Shown here: one piece after another, positions 35,043 through 47,036 of the stretch
How positions within the stretch are numbered: the stretch's first letter is position 1
Layout of the letters: each line of letters opens with the position of its first letter
Assembly (NCBI GenBank): GCA_932294295.1
Contig: OW028580.1
Location: 32,310,136-32,374,135 of the forward strand
From: Alitta virens
Taxonomy: Eukaryota; Annelida; Polychaeta; Phyllodocida; Nereididae
Length of the DNA stretch: 64,000 nt
Direction: 5' to 3'
Position numbers and translations under genes: made by a program
Notes under the pieces: model-generated
What the model was told of the DNA's origin: nothing
Seen by the model: only the letters and a program-made list of their open reading frames with translations
Databases searched by the model: none

Positions 35043-38000
35043 TAACTTGCATATCTTTTAGATAGGGTACTTAACATATATATTACAGATTACTTTGTAA
35101 CACTATGTTTAAAATTTGGTAAAATTAAAATTAAATAAAAGGTTAACCATTCCAGACTAGAACAGACTAGCCCATAATATGGCCAATGGGCTTGTCTGCG
35201 CTAGAACTCAAGCTAAACAAAATAAAATTGTATAATAAAAGGAACAATAAAATACCTTTTTTTTATTGTATCTACATTATAGTACTTAAAAAAACTTATT
35301 TTTGCCATATTTTCAAAGACAGTCATGTCAAGAAGTTTTCTTGAAGAAAACACAGTATGTCTGTGATTTAAAATGCTGTTCACCTATATTTAAACCACTG
35401 TGTAAATGTAATATCAGCATGGTTTCTCTTTATGGAAAGATGCACTCTGTATTTATGGGAACTTCTGCAGTAAGCAAGTTTAGAATCACTTGCCAACTTT
35501 GCACATATGTAAGTAAAGCTATCATATACCTCAATTTTATAATGTTGACAAATGAATTTTCTTTTGGACTTTTTAATGTCGCCTTCCGGAAAATATTTGG
35601 ACCACTTCACTTAGAATCCTTGATTACACCCATAAGTCCAGTTCTATAATTACAGCTGGATACCAAACTCATGCAGTGGTTATTTGTAGGGTAGTGTTTG
35701 ATACATTTTACTTAGCCTACATAAAGTTACCTTTGGCTTTTTCTTTCCAAAGCAATGACAAACTGAATTTTGCATATTGCTTTGCAGATAAAACAGCAAA
35801 TAATGTGTGCCATGAGTGATTATAAATCAGTTGACGGAATTTTATACTTCTGTCTGCAATGAATTCTATTTTGGGGCCAAGAAAATATCATTAAGTGCGG
35901 CATTATTACACCTTTTTTCGGAAACCACTACATTTTTCTTGTCAATTGTATGTTTATCGATGCTGACTGAGCATAAATGTCAAATAGTTTCTGTAAGTTG
36001 TTAGGGCATGTCAAAATTCCTTGCACACAAATGAGTCATGCTTCAAAAAGTCTGCAGTCCTGTTATTTACTAGGAATTTTACTACAGCTAAAGAGTTTCT
36101 GTCAAGTGCTAATAAAAATTCTCATGGAACCGTGATCTAAAAAAAAAATGTTTTGAATGTGTGCAGCGACATGGAATGTGCAAGAATAAGCATTGCAATA
36201 ATTATTAACTATTAAAAAATGTATTATAATTATAATACGATCACTAGGTTAACAAGTATGATAGTTCTTATTATTATTTTCATTTCCTCATTATCCTTAC
36301 CTCAGTCACCTTGCCATCTAATTATTACCTAAATATTGATTTTTAACTTTATTATTTGCATATTTTAGTACTGCTGTTTTCTACCTTCATAACATAGAGG
36401 CCTGGTGACATGTAGTCAGTCTTACAATTTAATGTTTTCCAACATTTTACTATCCCAAATAATATGTGAAAAAACCAATATGTAGATTTTTAAATCTGTG
36501 TGCCATCCATGCTCAACAAATTCAATTTAATTCGATAAGAATTACATTGTATACTCTAGCTAATTATTATGGACCAACATGCTTATTTATGGAATATCAA
36601 CTTTAAGTTTTAGCTTGGAAGTTATTCTAATCGCCTAGAATTGGTCACTACAGCAAGCTTTTCCCTGAGCTGGTTGGTAGACAAAATTAAAATTCATGGT
36701 AAATTGCCACAAATATCACGTTAGAAATCATTAGGACAAAAAGGGGTGTTACACAAAAATATGTAGACATTGACGATAATTTAGAATGACGTTCTCCATA
36801 TTTGGATAATGGGATGACCCTGGCCAATTTAATTTAAACTGGACATATACCCTGTAAAAGGCAAATTCAAATGATCAATGGAAATATTTTTAAATAGCTC
36901 ATATAGGGCATCAAACATGACATATGTGAATGTTACTGGATAACGAGTTAATTCTGCTTTCCGCGGATAACATGGTATTATAGTCTTCCCGAAGTTCAAC
37001 TGTCCTTCGCCAGACCGAATGTCAAAATGAGCCCATGTCTTCATGAAATATCATTATAAAATATATTGTCTTTGGCCAGACCTAATAAAATTTGGCCATT
37101 CAGGTCCGTCGGTCCGGCAGACTTCAGGAAGACTGGTATTCACAGATATTTTAAAAACACTTTAATTTTGGCCCTTAGTTCCTAGTATTATTGCCATAAA
37201 CAAAACGAAGCATTTATTAACCAACAGGACTCATCTGATTGTTGTGTCAACTATATTGAATACTGATTTTGAATTATGGACTTCACATGTAAATACTATC
37301 ATACCTGTCCTTTGTAGGAACAAGGACAAGTTAAAGCACTGTATCAGTTTTTAAGGAGTTTGGAAATCAGTTTAGTCCATTGGTTTTATAATTTCATTTA
37401 ATATATGCTGTACAGGGATCATTCTACACAAATGTTTCCTTTGCAACATTTCACACTTTAGTGTCTTCATTATTGGTGTATTAGGCCCATAAAAATGGCC
37501 AAGGCTCAAACCTGTGATAGGAAGATTAAAAAAGCGCCATTGTCACCATCCATAGCAAGTGAACAAAAACTTATGGATACAGCTGTATTCGTTCGACAAT
37601 TCACATTACATCACAGAACTTGGGTATTTGCAGTTGCACAGTAATACAAACTAATACAAACTTGATTATAACATTAAGCTTGTCCAGTACGCTGCTGTAA
37701 TTTTTGCAAATAACATGCCCAAAATAGCAGAAATTGCAAACTCAGTGAAATTTGTATTGTAGCATTCCACCCTGCCAAGCCAACAATTCTAACAGGTTTA
37801 TATATATATACACACACAAAGACAAATCAAAGACCATGAACAATGAAGTAGATCAATAGTATGTAGTCAAAGTACCATGAATATGAAATGTACAGAAAAT
37901 TGTGTCTTTTAAAGTTCAGCCAGTTCGTATGTGAAATTGATTTATTTAAATTTTTTCCGACATTTGTTGATTGTGATATGAATTAGCAGATTTGGAATGA

Positions 38001-38830
38001 CATGAGATGAAATTACCTGTACAGTATGGAGTGCATTACTTCTTGTTTCTGCTTGGATTGCCAGAAAAACCTCAAAAATATGTAATCAAACATTAAACGT
38101 CAAATATTTTTTCCGAATTTTAGACAATTTAAAAAAAAAAATCCAATTTAACCTGATGAAGAATTGCAATTTTTATTTTTTTTTGGGGGGGGGGGGAGCA
38201 TAAAATAATTGACCAACTTTCTATAAAATAGCATTACAACTGTATAAATGTACATAAAAGGGGTAAACTTGAGTTAGAAGAGGTGAAAACAATCAGGTTT
38301 ATTGAGTTGCAAACAGGCTGAAAGGTCATTCTGAGGATGCAACTGTCCACGCTTTCTCTAAAATTGCTGTAATCCACCCACCCACCTTTTCTCCCTGGTT
38401 ACAATCTTCTAGAACTACTTGCTCTGATGAGCATCCCATAAAACTACAAAGCAATAAACGAGAAAGTTTAATATACCTCTTTTTGCCTACATTAAAATCC
38501 CATTGGGAATGCCTTAATGTTCATAGTTCTGGAACTAACATTAGGTAAATCTAAACTATGGCTGAAAACTATGCAAAATCAGGTTTTGAACCACCTACAA
38601 AATGTATTGGAGTGACAGGCAGACGACAAAATTCCTGATCTATTGTATGTTAATTGAACATGGCCCTTCTGTAGGGTTTCAACTGTATGCGGCCTCTTTG
38701 TACAGGATTTATATTGGTCAGAGGAATATTATTCAATTTCGGATTAATATAATCCTCCAAAATGAAACAGCCTTTTTTAAGATGTATACACTTTCTAGAT
38801 GTGCAAAAGCGAGTTATATATAGTGAACTA
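35043..38830. other. Long intergenic stretch, no gene supported
   Basis: Nearly 3.8 kb of AT-rich DNA. Open frames at 35302-35649 (plus), 36829-37044 (minus) and 38602-38823 (plus) are short, overlap frames on the other strand or lack domains. None has matched splice signals that would convince. Confidence 0.5.
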
Positions 38831-38849
38831 TTCCAAAGGTTACCAGATG

Positions 38850-39000
38850 GTAGATAGATAGTAAGGTAGATAGTTAGGTAGATTTTTTAGGTAAGGTTAG
38901 GTAGATAGGTAGTTAGATAGGTAGGTAGATAGTTAGGTAGGTAGAGATTGATAGGTAGACAACTAGATAGATAGATAAATATATTGATAGATAGATAGAC
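38850..39000. repeat. Imperfect (TAGA/TAGG)n microsatellite
   Basis: 'gatagatagtaaggtagata'-type sequence runs with interruptions to 'gatagatagac' near 39,000. Confidence 0.85.
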
Positions 39001-39337
39001 TGCCACTTTAGACAGCCACTTTAGAAAGTCTAGTGTTTAAAATCATGAAATGGTAAAGAATTATTATGTTAAAGTGTTTAAACTATTTTAAAGTCTTAAG
39101 CTTATTTGTCTATGTCTTTTCTGCTACTAGTATGCCTTAACATAGCTGCGAAACCCAACCGTTTTCATTCATTTTGGAAGTAATAAGCAAGTAAAGTTCT
39201 GTCTTTATGTGCCTGTGACTAATTTGATCATATTTCCTGCATTGAAGAGGTACACTGTAAATCTTGAATGAAGTATCACAGGGTGGGTACAAGTTATTTA
39301 TAATTGCAACTTTTGTGAGTAAATGCTTAATATCATA

Positions 39338-39460
39338 GACTTGGAAGCTAAATTCCAGTTGATATCATGTGAATGTAGGACTCCCATTGGCTGAGGGATT
39401 GCTTTTACCAATGGGAGTCCTAGATTCACTTGACATCCTCTGAAATTTAGCTTCAAAGTC
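39338..39460. repeat. Long hairpin: 53-bp arms, 17-base loop
   Basis: The left arm 39338-39390 pairs with the right arm 39408-39460 at 46 of 53 positions (counted by hand). The loop is 39391-39407. Weaker pairing seems to extend outward on both sides to about 39,310 and 39,510. It is the size and shape of either a microRNA-type precursor or a palindromic MITE; no target duplication was recognised. Confidence 0.85.
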
Positions 39461-39626
39461 CAAGAGCTAGGTTTCCAACTCTATGAATGTGGCTTTAAAA
39501 GTTACACAAGAGTTAACAAGACAAAGATCTCACAATTTCATGCACATACCAACAAAATCTTACAACATAAATCTCCTCCAGCACATTTCTTGAATGTTTG
39601 GAGCTAATAAAGTTCCTAAAAATAAA

Positions 39627-39752
39627 AGAAAACTGCAAATTCAGTCTAATTTTTAAAATGAAGAAAACTGCAAATTCATTCTAATTTTTAAAAAGGAAGA
39701 AAACTGCAGATTCAGTCTAATTTTTAAAATGAAGAAAACTGCAGATTCAGCT
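39627..39752. repeat. 35-bp tandem repeat, about 3.6 copies
   Basis: 'gaaaactgca' starts at 39628, 39663, 39699 and 39734, giving a period of 35-36 bp. Units end in 'taatttttaaaatgaa'. Confidence 0.9.
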
Positions 39753-40245
39753 ACCTTTGAGTCTTTACAAGATCATTCAAGGGTGAGCAGAAAGATTTAT
39801 TTATTAGTACACTAAAATAAAACAATAGAGAGCCCTATGGAAGATTAGTGTTACGCTTAAAAGGTTTTACCCTCAAAAATAAAGTTACTCTACCTATCTA
39901 TCTATAACCCTTTCAAAAGAAACTCACCATTTAGAAAACAAAAGAACATCTATGTATTGTATTTGTCTCTTCTGGTCTGAAGCTAGTCAGCTTATATGAC
40001 CAGCTGTCAGAGGCAGGTGTAATGATGAGATGTCAAGGCATGGAGTCAACGTTATGTTACATATATACAACCCATTGATGGGATATGAAAAGGTCTGAGC
40101 TTGACATCATGCAGGTACCATAAATGGCACTTGACACAAGGCTAGTAATATCAGATGCATTTTCTGTGCATTGGATGACACAACACTTTTCGCATTCTCT
40201 GTTAAGGAAATTATGTGTTTGAAGGATGTTAGTTACCATGTCACA
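39753..40245. other. Intergenic, no gene seen
   Basis: No recognisable feature occurs between the 35-bp and 12-bp tandem repeats. Confidence 0.5.
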
Positions 40246-40247
40246 TC

Positions 40248-40346
40248 TGGCCAATGTCAAGCCAATGTCAAGCCAATGTCAGGCCAGTGTCAGGCCAATG
40301 TCGGGCCAATGTCGGGCCAATGTCGGGCCAACATCGGGCCAATGTA
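40248..40346. repeat. 12-bp tandem repeat (ggccaatgtcgg)
   Basis: About eight copies of a 12-bp unit, from 'ggccaatgtcaa' to 'ggccaatgtcgg' and 'ggccaacatcgg'. The same gccaa theme returns in the larger degenerate region at 41,790-42,320. Confidence 0.9.
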
Positions 40347-41010
40347 GCATAATATCTGGGAATCAGTAACTATTAAACCTAAGTTTCAATTTCTATGTGT
40401 AATAACTTTTAGAAGCCAAGCTAGACATTAGGTAGACCCCGAAGCCGTTGATTTTTGCCCTTACGGCTGGCTTATAATGGCTGATAACGGCTCATGAATT
40501 AAATAGTTTGCAGTAGAATTAAGTTTACCAAGATTTTCTTTATGTCAAAAAATTAACTTTTACCTATTTACAATTCATCTGTCGACAAAGTACTTACATT
40601 ACACTTGGCAGATGAAAAATTGTTGTCACATGAACAATGTATAGCTATATTCTTCCACCTTTAACACTTATTTCGGAAATTCCAATTTTTTTAAGCTTAC
40701 ATCAGGGTCTGCAGCCACTGACCAACATCTTTAAAGAGATACTGGTCCCTGTCATGTTCTATTAATCTGCAATGGCCATAAATAAGGTCCACTCAATTTT
40801 TGGTCATATTTTATGATATATTTTTAAGAAATGGTTCTAATAAGTCAAACCCTAACTTTCTAACCCATAAAAACCCTTCTCAGTACTAAATACAGTACCT
40901 TCCAGTTCCCTATTTTCCACCTGCCCATCATAATGGCTATTTGTTTTGGGTGTACAGTCTAAGCAGCAGAAATTACAATAAAAAATATTGCAAAACTTTA
41001 TGTTGATTGT
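40347..41010. other. Intergenic, no gene seen
   Basis: AT-rich DNA without coding or repeat features that can be supported. Confidence 0.5.
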
Positions 41011-41016
41011 TTAACT

Positions 41017-41212
41017 GAAGTGTTTTTATTTGTACTGTAAGTTCAATTAACTCATCAAAGCCTGCCAGTCTTTCAAGTTGGTTGTTTCATTGAAGTTGAA
41101 TGTTTCACTGAAGTGTTTTTATTTGTACTGTAAGTTCAATTAACTCATCAAAGCCTGCCAGTCTTTCAAGTTGGTTGTTTCATTGAAGTTGAATGTTTCA
41201 CTGAAGTGTTTT
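41017..41212. repeat. 93-bp near-perfect tandem duplication
   Basis: 'gaagtgtttttat' occurs at 41017, 41110 and 41203. The two complete 93-bp units appear identical over almost their whole length, so the duplication is very recent, or an assembly artefact. Confidence 0.9.
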
Positions 41213-41524
41213 TATCAGCCAGAAACAGGGGTTTGACTTGTTGCTTCAACATTTCTGTGCATTTTATGCTGCTCCATGACATTTATTTTGAATCCTAATA
41301 TAATAAAGTAAAACTCGAATGAAATAAATTGTTCATATTATCTGAAAACTCAAAACTGAACTTACACTGGGTCAAAGACTCAAAATCATCCAGAGGAGGT
41401 ATGAAGAAATATTAAACTTGTTGGTGTAATCAGGCAGTAATTCACATTTAAATAAATCAAATCCACAAACCACAAAGCTATTGCTGAGAGACTGGCAGGG
41501 AAGAGTTAATTGCACTTCCCAGAT

Positions 41525-41629
41525 AGCATTCCAAATTGTTTTAATGTCGGCACAACGTCGGCGATGTTGATTCGATGTTGTACCAACAGTGGCCTATATA
41601 GAAACGAGGCTGGGCCGATTTGGAATGCT
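41525..41629. repeat. Short element with 12-bp inverted ends
   Basis: 'agcattccaaat' at 41525-41536 is exactly reverse-complemented at 41618-41629. The interior includes 'acaacgtcggcgatgttg'. It may be a MITE or the end of a larger element that contains the gccaa minisatellite to its right. Confidence 0.65.
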
Positions 41630-41789
41630 GTTAGGGTCCAGCCTAATTCCTGGGGAACTTGAAGTTGACATGCGACAGAGGCAATTGCAATCTGTCCTCT
41701 TTCACTCCCATTATATTGCAGTGGCTTACAGATTTGATCACCGCTAATGGCTTAAAACAGCTCAGAAAGTTAGTGGCTGGCTCAGCCAA

Positions 41790-42320
41790 ACATTGAAAAT
41801 GGCGGGCATGGTGGCTCCTCGTGGCGGCTTCGAGGTCTAACATTAGCCCAACAGTGGGCTGACATTGGACCAACCATGCAATGGTCTGTTTAGATTTTGG
41901 GCTGAAATTTGGCAAACATTGGGCAGCCTGGTATTAGTCTGACAGTACCCCAACATGGGGCCAACCAGACAGCCGGCTAATATTGGACCAGCATTTGTCA
42001 AATTTAGGCCACCAAGCCAGTGAGCCAACATCAGGCTTACTACATAATGGGCCAGCAGTGGGTCATTTAGGGCCAACTTGGCTGCACTGACAATGGGTTG
42101 GCATTTGACTGAATATGGGCTACCTCGGGGCCAGCCAAATAGTGGGCCAACATTAAGACAACATTGGATCAATATTTGGTAAACAATTGGCCATTTAGTC
42201 AGTGAGCCAACATTGGGTCAACAGAGGGCTAAGGGCGGACTAACAAGTTAGTGAGCCAGCATCGGGTCAACTGTAATAGAAAGCCGGCCAAGGGCCATCA
42301 TTGAGCCACCCAGACAAATG
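41790..42320. repeat. Degenerate gccaa/ttggc minisatellite
   Basis: The phrases 'gggccaac', 'tgagccaacat', 'ggccagc' and 'acattgggc' recur roughly every 12-40 bp across 500 bp. Minus-strand open frames (41843-42172) encode a G/P/L-rich repeat typical of translated minisatellite and are not called as genes. Confidence 0.75.
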
Positions 42321-42339
42321 GGCCACCTTGCCATTTGCA

Positions 42340-42500
42340 GATATACAAGTGACAACTAGACAAACAGACACACAGGCAGACTGACAGATAAACGGATAAA
42401 CAGATAAACAGACAAACAGGAAAATAGATAGATAGATAGATAGATAGTTGGATAGATAGATAGATAGATGGATAGATAGATGTGTGTGTGTGTGTGTATG
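42340..42500. repeat. (GATA)n and (GT)n microsatellite at a LINE 3' end
   Basis: An imperfect gaca/gata stretch runs into clean gata from 42,426 and into 'gtgtgtgtgtgt' at 42,481-42,497. The LINE 3' end ('tgttttgtgtttaacgactc') abuts it, so the microsatellite is probably derived from the simple-repeat tail of the LINE. Confidence 0.8.
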
Positions 42501-42850
42501 TTTTGTGTTTAACGACTCATCAGCACCTATTGGGCTATGTAGAGGCTGGAATAGGTTAAGAATATTCAAACTTGGTTCAGTCAAAATACTATAATTCATA
42601 ATATTGATTGGATTCACGTAAGAATTGTAAGATGCTATTAGGAGGATATGATGTAAGAGTGCTTTGGAGAATCGGATTGATATAATGACCTTCGTCTTTG
42701 TTGTAAATTGTTACATTCTAATAAAATATGTTTTACTGTAAGAGGGTGTTGACATCTTTCACAAACTTGGGCTGGTTTGCTCAAAAGAAGATGTGAATGA
42801 GTTAGTCTAGTATGTCCAATAAGACATATATGAACTGAAAACCTCATCTC
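42500..42850 (-). mobile_element. Non-LTR retrotransposon relic, C-terminal part
   Basis: On the minus strand, 42,638-42,847 encodes a fragment with GHTRLTHSHLL followed by CERC and KHILLEC, the zinc-knuckle-like C-terminal end usual in Jockey/Nimb-type pol proteins. Behind it come a non-coding 3' end and the motif 'gagtcgttaaacacaaaaca', which is common at the end of such elements just before a simple-repeat tail. Only the last 350 bp is present, so this is a 5'-truncated insertion. A second fragment of the same family lies at 32,421-32,610. Confidence 0.85.
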
Positions 42851-43149
42851 TTTGTGTATTCATGTTAATTGACAAGTTATCCTTAACTCTATGTAAAATG
42901 GAACGTAGTTTGCTGTTTTCACTTTCATTTCATTGTGTTTGCCAGCAAGACATGATAAAATCATTTATGATTGGTCTATTTCCAAGAGCTTGTAATGCAG
43001 ACTATGAGTCAGAACTGACAATGAATTTTTTATACTCTGAATCAGCTATATTCTTTGTTCAATTCAATTAAAAAAATTTTGTCACAAAAAAAGTTCTAAA
43101 ATATCAGGTATTTCATTGATTTCCCATTTGTGTGCCAATTTTAATATGC

Positions 43150-44370
43150 ATAGTTTACTTATGACTTTGATTTTTTGTAGCATTACATACAAAATTAACC
43201 TTTAAGATTTGTATTTATTTGTTCTTAGACTTTATTTATTAAAATATAAGTAAATACAAACCTTAAAAGGTTAATTTTGTATTATATTATACCCGATACC
43301 TTTATGTGGCAGAACACTGTTGCTGAATTTCATATATATTCCTTAGGATCATTGCCATAGCCCATATATGACTATTTTAGACATAGAAATATATATGATA
43401 ACCTTAACTGTTAATCAGTTAAGGGAACATGCTATTGTGTTGGTTATTTGAGCAAACTTAATACTCTTCATTGTGCATAAAATCATTCAAACAGAACAAT
43501 TAAATGGCAGGTGAAGGATAGACAACACCTTTTATGCTCACTTGGCTTTACTCTGAACAGAATGGATTGCTGTTAATGCAGGGTTCCTCCAGGTTTACCT
43601 TCAGAAGAAGTAAGATATTTTTAAGACATTATAATATCATACGCACATGAAAATAAGACCACTAGTATGGTAATAAACACAAATATTTTTAATTTCATCG
43701 TCCAAACAACAATCAGGGTATTGGCTATTATGCAATAAATAAATGCAGTTCATGTGTATTTAAAGAAAGTTAATAATTTCTATTCATTCATATTGACCAA
43801 ATTTTCTGGATCAAATCCTGAATATTATAATGTGAATGTTAATACCCAAGTGTATTTATATCAAAATAAGACAATGTAAGACTTAGTGGACAAAAGTAAG
43901 ATTAATAAGGCCTTACTTTTTACATAAATAAAGTAAGACTTTATCAGACTTTGTAATAACCCATGGGAACACTGTATTATTTCACACTTAATAGAATAAA
44001 ATGAACAAATGAAGAAATTCAAGAGTTAAAAAAAACAGGACATCTTGGATGCTTATTAACATTGCGTAACAGGCTGTGTAGGGCAAGTGGCAATTGTTTC
44101 AGTTCATCACACACACTTTGTAAACACTCAAGATATAATATTTTTGTGTAAAACACAAGATATGTCAGTGTTTCTATCACAAGGCACTACTAGGCCATAT
44201 AGAGTGGTAATGCATAACATTTCATAAGGGTAAGTGCATTTGTGTTCGAGTTCAGCTCTAGAAACGAAATTGCAACGCCCTCCCTCCTGCCTGTCGGATG
44301 AGCACTTAACAATTGTAATGATGCCTGTGTGCTATGTGGGATTCACTGAGGGTTTAGCTGCAGTGCAGCT
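43150..44370 (+). repeat. Duplicated upstream block, copy 2
   Basis: It matches 19,740-20,645 ('taagatttgtatttatttgt', 'ttaggatcattgccatagcc', 'cttttatgctcacttggctt', 'atagagtggtaatgcataac'). In this copy the block runs straight into the 160-bp repeats at 44,370 and the candidate promoter. A 396-bp element at 43,579 is inserted within it. Confidence 0.85.
43579..43974. mobile_element. hAT-like MITE inside copy 2
   Basis: It begins 'cagggttcctcc' and ends 'gggaacactg', whose reverse complement is 'cagtgttccc', so the ends are imperfect inverted repeats of the hAT kind (CAGGGTTCC). Candidate flanking octamers tgttaatg and tattattt agree only partly. At the matching site in copy 1 (about 20,145-20,205) only a shortened version is present, and an end fragment lies near 32,880-32,960. 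It has no coding capacity. Confidence 0.55.
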
Positions 44371-44735
44371 TATGGTTTTATTCGCTCTCAAGGGACCTCT
44401 TAAATTAGTTACAGCTATGGATTTGAATAAAACAAGGTCACAGGAAATTTTAGGCAAAAGAAAGTGCATCGTCAACATTTTAAAATTGCTTACTCTAGAA
44501 CTTCTCATAAATCTTATGCATCGTTGCATGAAGTGGAACCAATGATGTTGTTTTCGTATATGCTCTCAAGGGACCTCCTAATTAGTTACAGCTATGGATT
44601 TGAATAAAACAAGGTATAAGTGAATGTTACGCAAAATAATGTGCATCGTCAACATTTTAAACTTGCTTACTCTAGAACTTCTCATAAAACTGTAATGCAT
44701 CGTTGCATGAAGTGGAACCAATGATGTTGCCATGA
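44370..44735 (+). repeat. 160-bp type tandem repeats, about two copies
   Basis: 'gctctcaagggacctc' is at about 44,385 and 44,561, and 'gcatgaagtggaaccaatg' at about 44,526 and 44,705. This is the counterpart of 15,000-15,556. Each unit ends with a CCAAT motif; the last one lies about 24 bp upstream of the TATA-like box. Confidence 0.8.
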
Positions 44736-44740
44736 TTTAA

Positions 44741-44832
44741 ATATAAGGAATGAGAATCTTGAGCAACCTTAGAATTGCAGACATATTCTTCCAGAAAACT
44801 TCATCAGAGTGCAGATTAAACAGCAATTGCAG
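44741..44832 (+). promoter_or_regulatory. Candidate TATA promoter and first non-coding exon (copy 2)
   Basis: 'atataagg' at 44741-44748 follows a CCAAT motif. The next 80 bases match 15,566-15,660 ('aatcttgag', 'cagacatattcttc', 'cttcat') and end at the donor 'gca|gtaagtgtt', with GT at 44832. It lies about 3.5 kb upstream of the second channel gene, in the same orientation. Further candidate untranslated exons lie between. Confidence 0.45.
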
Positions 44833-44919
44833 TAAGTGTTACTTTTTCCACACTTCTCAATTATATTTTGAATTATGCATTTAATATGTCATACCCACAT
44901 TAAACCTTTTTTTGCTGTG

Positions 44920-45075
44920 GAGGGCGGAGGGGGGGGGGGGGTGGGGCAACCCAATAATAATTCCAATAATATTTACCATACTCACTTTCAATATAATTCC
45001 AATAATATAAAAAGTGTGAAAAGTGAGGAGGGGGAGGGGGACATGTCCCTCTGACAGTGTACCTCCCCCACCCTG
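44920..45075. repeat. G-rich low-complexity patch
   Basis: Runs of G (44,931-44,946 and 45,025-45,040) flank an AT-rich centre that contains 'aattccaataatat' twice. It encodes a proline-rich frame on the minus strand, which is composition and not a gene. Confidence 0.7.
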
Positions 45076-47030
45076 AAATAAGGCCCACGACTCAAAACAA
45101 AGCTAATCAATATTTCATAATCTGATATTAAAATTTAGAAAAAAGCCTATAATAATTACATTGTAATATATTTTATCAATTTTAAATTCTCTCTGCACAC
45201 CATGTTATTTAGGCCTATGATGCAAATAAAAAGATTAAAATTACTTCACAACACTTGTTTTCAGCACATTTCTTTTTTGCCATTTACAAGAAATTCTAAA
45301 AAAATTTGCAAGAAAGTGAGTATGGTCAAGTTCACTGGCCAGAACAAAATTTGTAAGAGAGTGCAAAATTCTGTAAAGTCATTCTACAAAAAGGATCTAG
45401 CAACATGTAGGGACTGGCCAATTTGCATAACAACAAGTGTAGATATATGTTAATATATGTACTATAAGTATTATTTTATTCTAATTCTAGTTAATACCGA
45501 CTTACAGGAAAATGTATTGACAGATGTCTTTTTCTTCTTATCTTTTTTCCGTGTTTTTTTTTTTTAATTATTTTGGCTTTCTGTAATTTTAGAAATTTTT
45601 AGTGAGCAAATAAAATGAATTAATTAAATGACTCTTTGTCTGAAAATAAATGATAGCGTAGTTAGTGACGACAGAAATGCCGTAATTTACCCCATCTTTC
45701 AACAATTCCATAATCTAGTTACCCCATCCCCCTGCGTCAGTCGACATTTTCCTTTTGTGGATTATCTAAAGTATGGCATATTTTACAGCATCATTGTGTT
45801 CTGAATGAATGCTATACTGACTAAACATTTGCATCATAGGCCCAACTGCTGTTACCCCATCCGCTTTACCCCAGTGACGTTCTCAACATTTACAACTTAA
45901 TATTTGTTGACAGACCTGATGAAAAAGTTACATACATTATGGCTGGTATGTATGGACTCTGTTAAAGAGAGCTTCATTTCACAAGATATAATAATCCTGG
46001 AGCCGTCACTGTGATATTCACTATTTAATGAGTGGCTCTTGGCCGAATAATCCTCAAGACATCACTTATATTAGCATTGTGGTCAGCCATTTTGACCATC
46101 ATTACTCAAGCATGTTAACATGATTAAGGCAATGATTCTCATCAACAATAAATAGCATACTGTGTTGAGCTCATTAAATAGAATGGTCTAGATGAATTAA
46201 ACATTTGTACCACTCACTGGTCAGTGAAATTTAGAATTATGTACACAAGAAAGTGGGCATGGCCTGACGAAATCACTGGACAGATTCATATTATTACTCT
46301 ATTCAACATATTTGTTTGATTGTTTGGAGGAAATCATGAATTCAGCGAGTGCAGGCAATTTAAGCGATGTGACTTACTAGTATGTTTTAATAACTTTCGT
46401 CAATTTTTGACCAATCCAAATATGTAGCTGTCATTAATTTCTTAATTGTAGTCGGGGCTCTATTTATAAATGAATCGTAATTAATGAAAAATTAAAAAAA
46501 ATTATAATTCTGTGATTTTCTGTTTTTGGCATGGTTGACAATTATTTAAATTTGGATACGTAACTGAAAAATCTGTATTATGTTGATCCATGAAATAAGA
46601 AATTTTCAATTGTTGAAAATTGATCTTTTAAATGAAAAACAATGAGTTCATGTGATGTAAGTGTAGGCTCTAAACAAGTAGTGAGATAGAGGGTGGGTTG
46701 GGGCCAGTAAACAAAATAAGAATAAAATAACCTAGAACCAGAATCGGTATCTTTTCATTTTCACATGACTCTTTGCATGTAGTATTTATTTACCAACATA
46801 AGAAATGCCCTTGCCAAAAAATCCAAATGTATTCTTTACTTTTTGGTTTACAGATTATCAATATATTCGTTAATTGCAACTGAAATTATAGGCATGCACA
46901 AAGGTCACAGAATGTAGTGTGATGGAAATTTTGTGTGTGTGTGGTACTTGTCTAATTTAAAATGCATAACAAAGTTACATATGCTTATAACAGAAGTTTA
47001 CTATTGTACTTATTTGTATACTTTTTATTT
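45076..47030. other. Intron or intergenic DNA upstream of gene 2, no gene seen
   Basis: AT-rich. An 83-codon plus-strand frame at 45202-45453 has no domain. If the first exon at 44.8 kb is real, this is the first intron of the second channel gene. Confidence 0.4.
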
Positions 47031-47036
47031 GAACAG

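Noticed and set aside
35302..35649. 115-codon plus-strand frame
   Set aside because: It has no recognisable domain and overlaps an opposite-strand frame; length alone is weak evidence in this much DNA.
36829..37044. 71-codon minus-strand frame with protein-like composition
   Set aside because: It reads somewhat like a real exon, but I found no matching acceptor and no family, so it stays unsupported.
41843..42172. 109-codon minus-strand frame rich in G, P and L
   Set aside because: It is encoded by the gccaa minisatellite; repeats of this kind give open frames by composition.
44900..45088. Proline-rich minus-strand frame
   Set aside because: It is produced by G-runs on the plus strand (low complexity).
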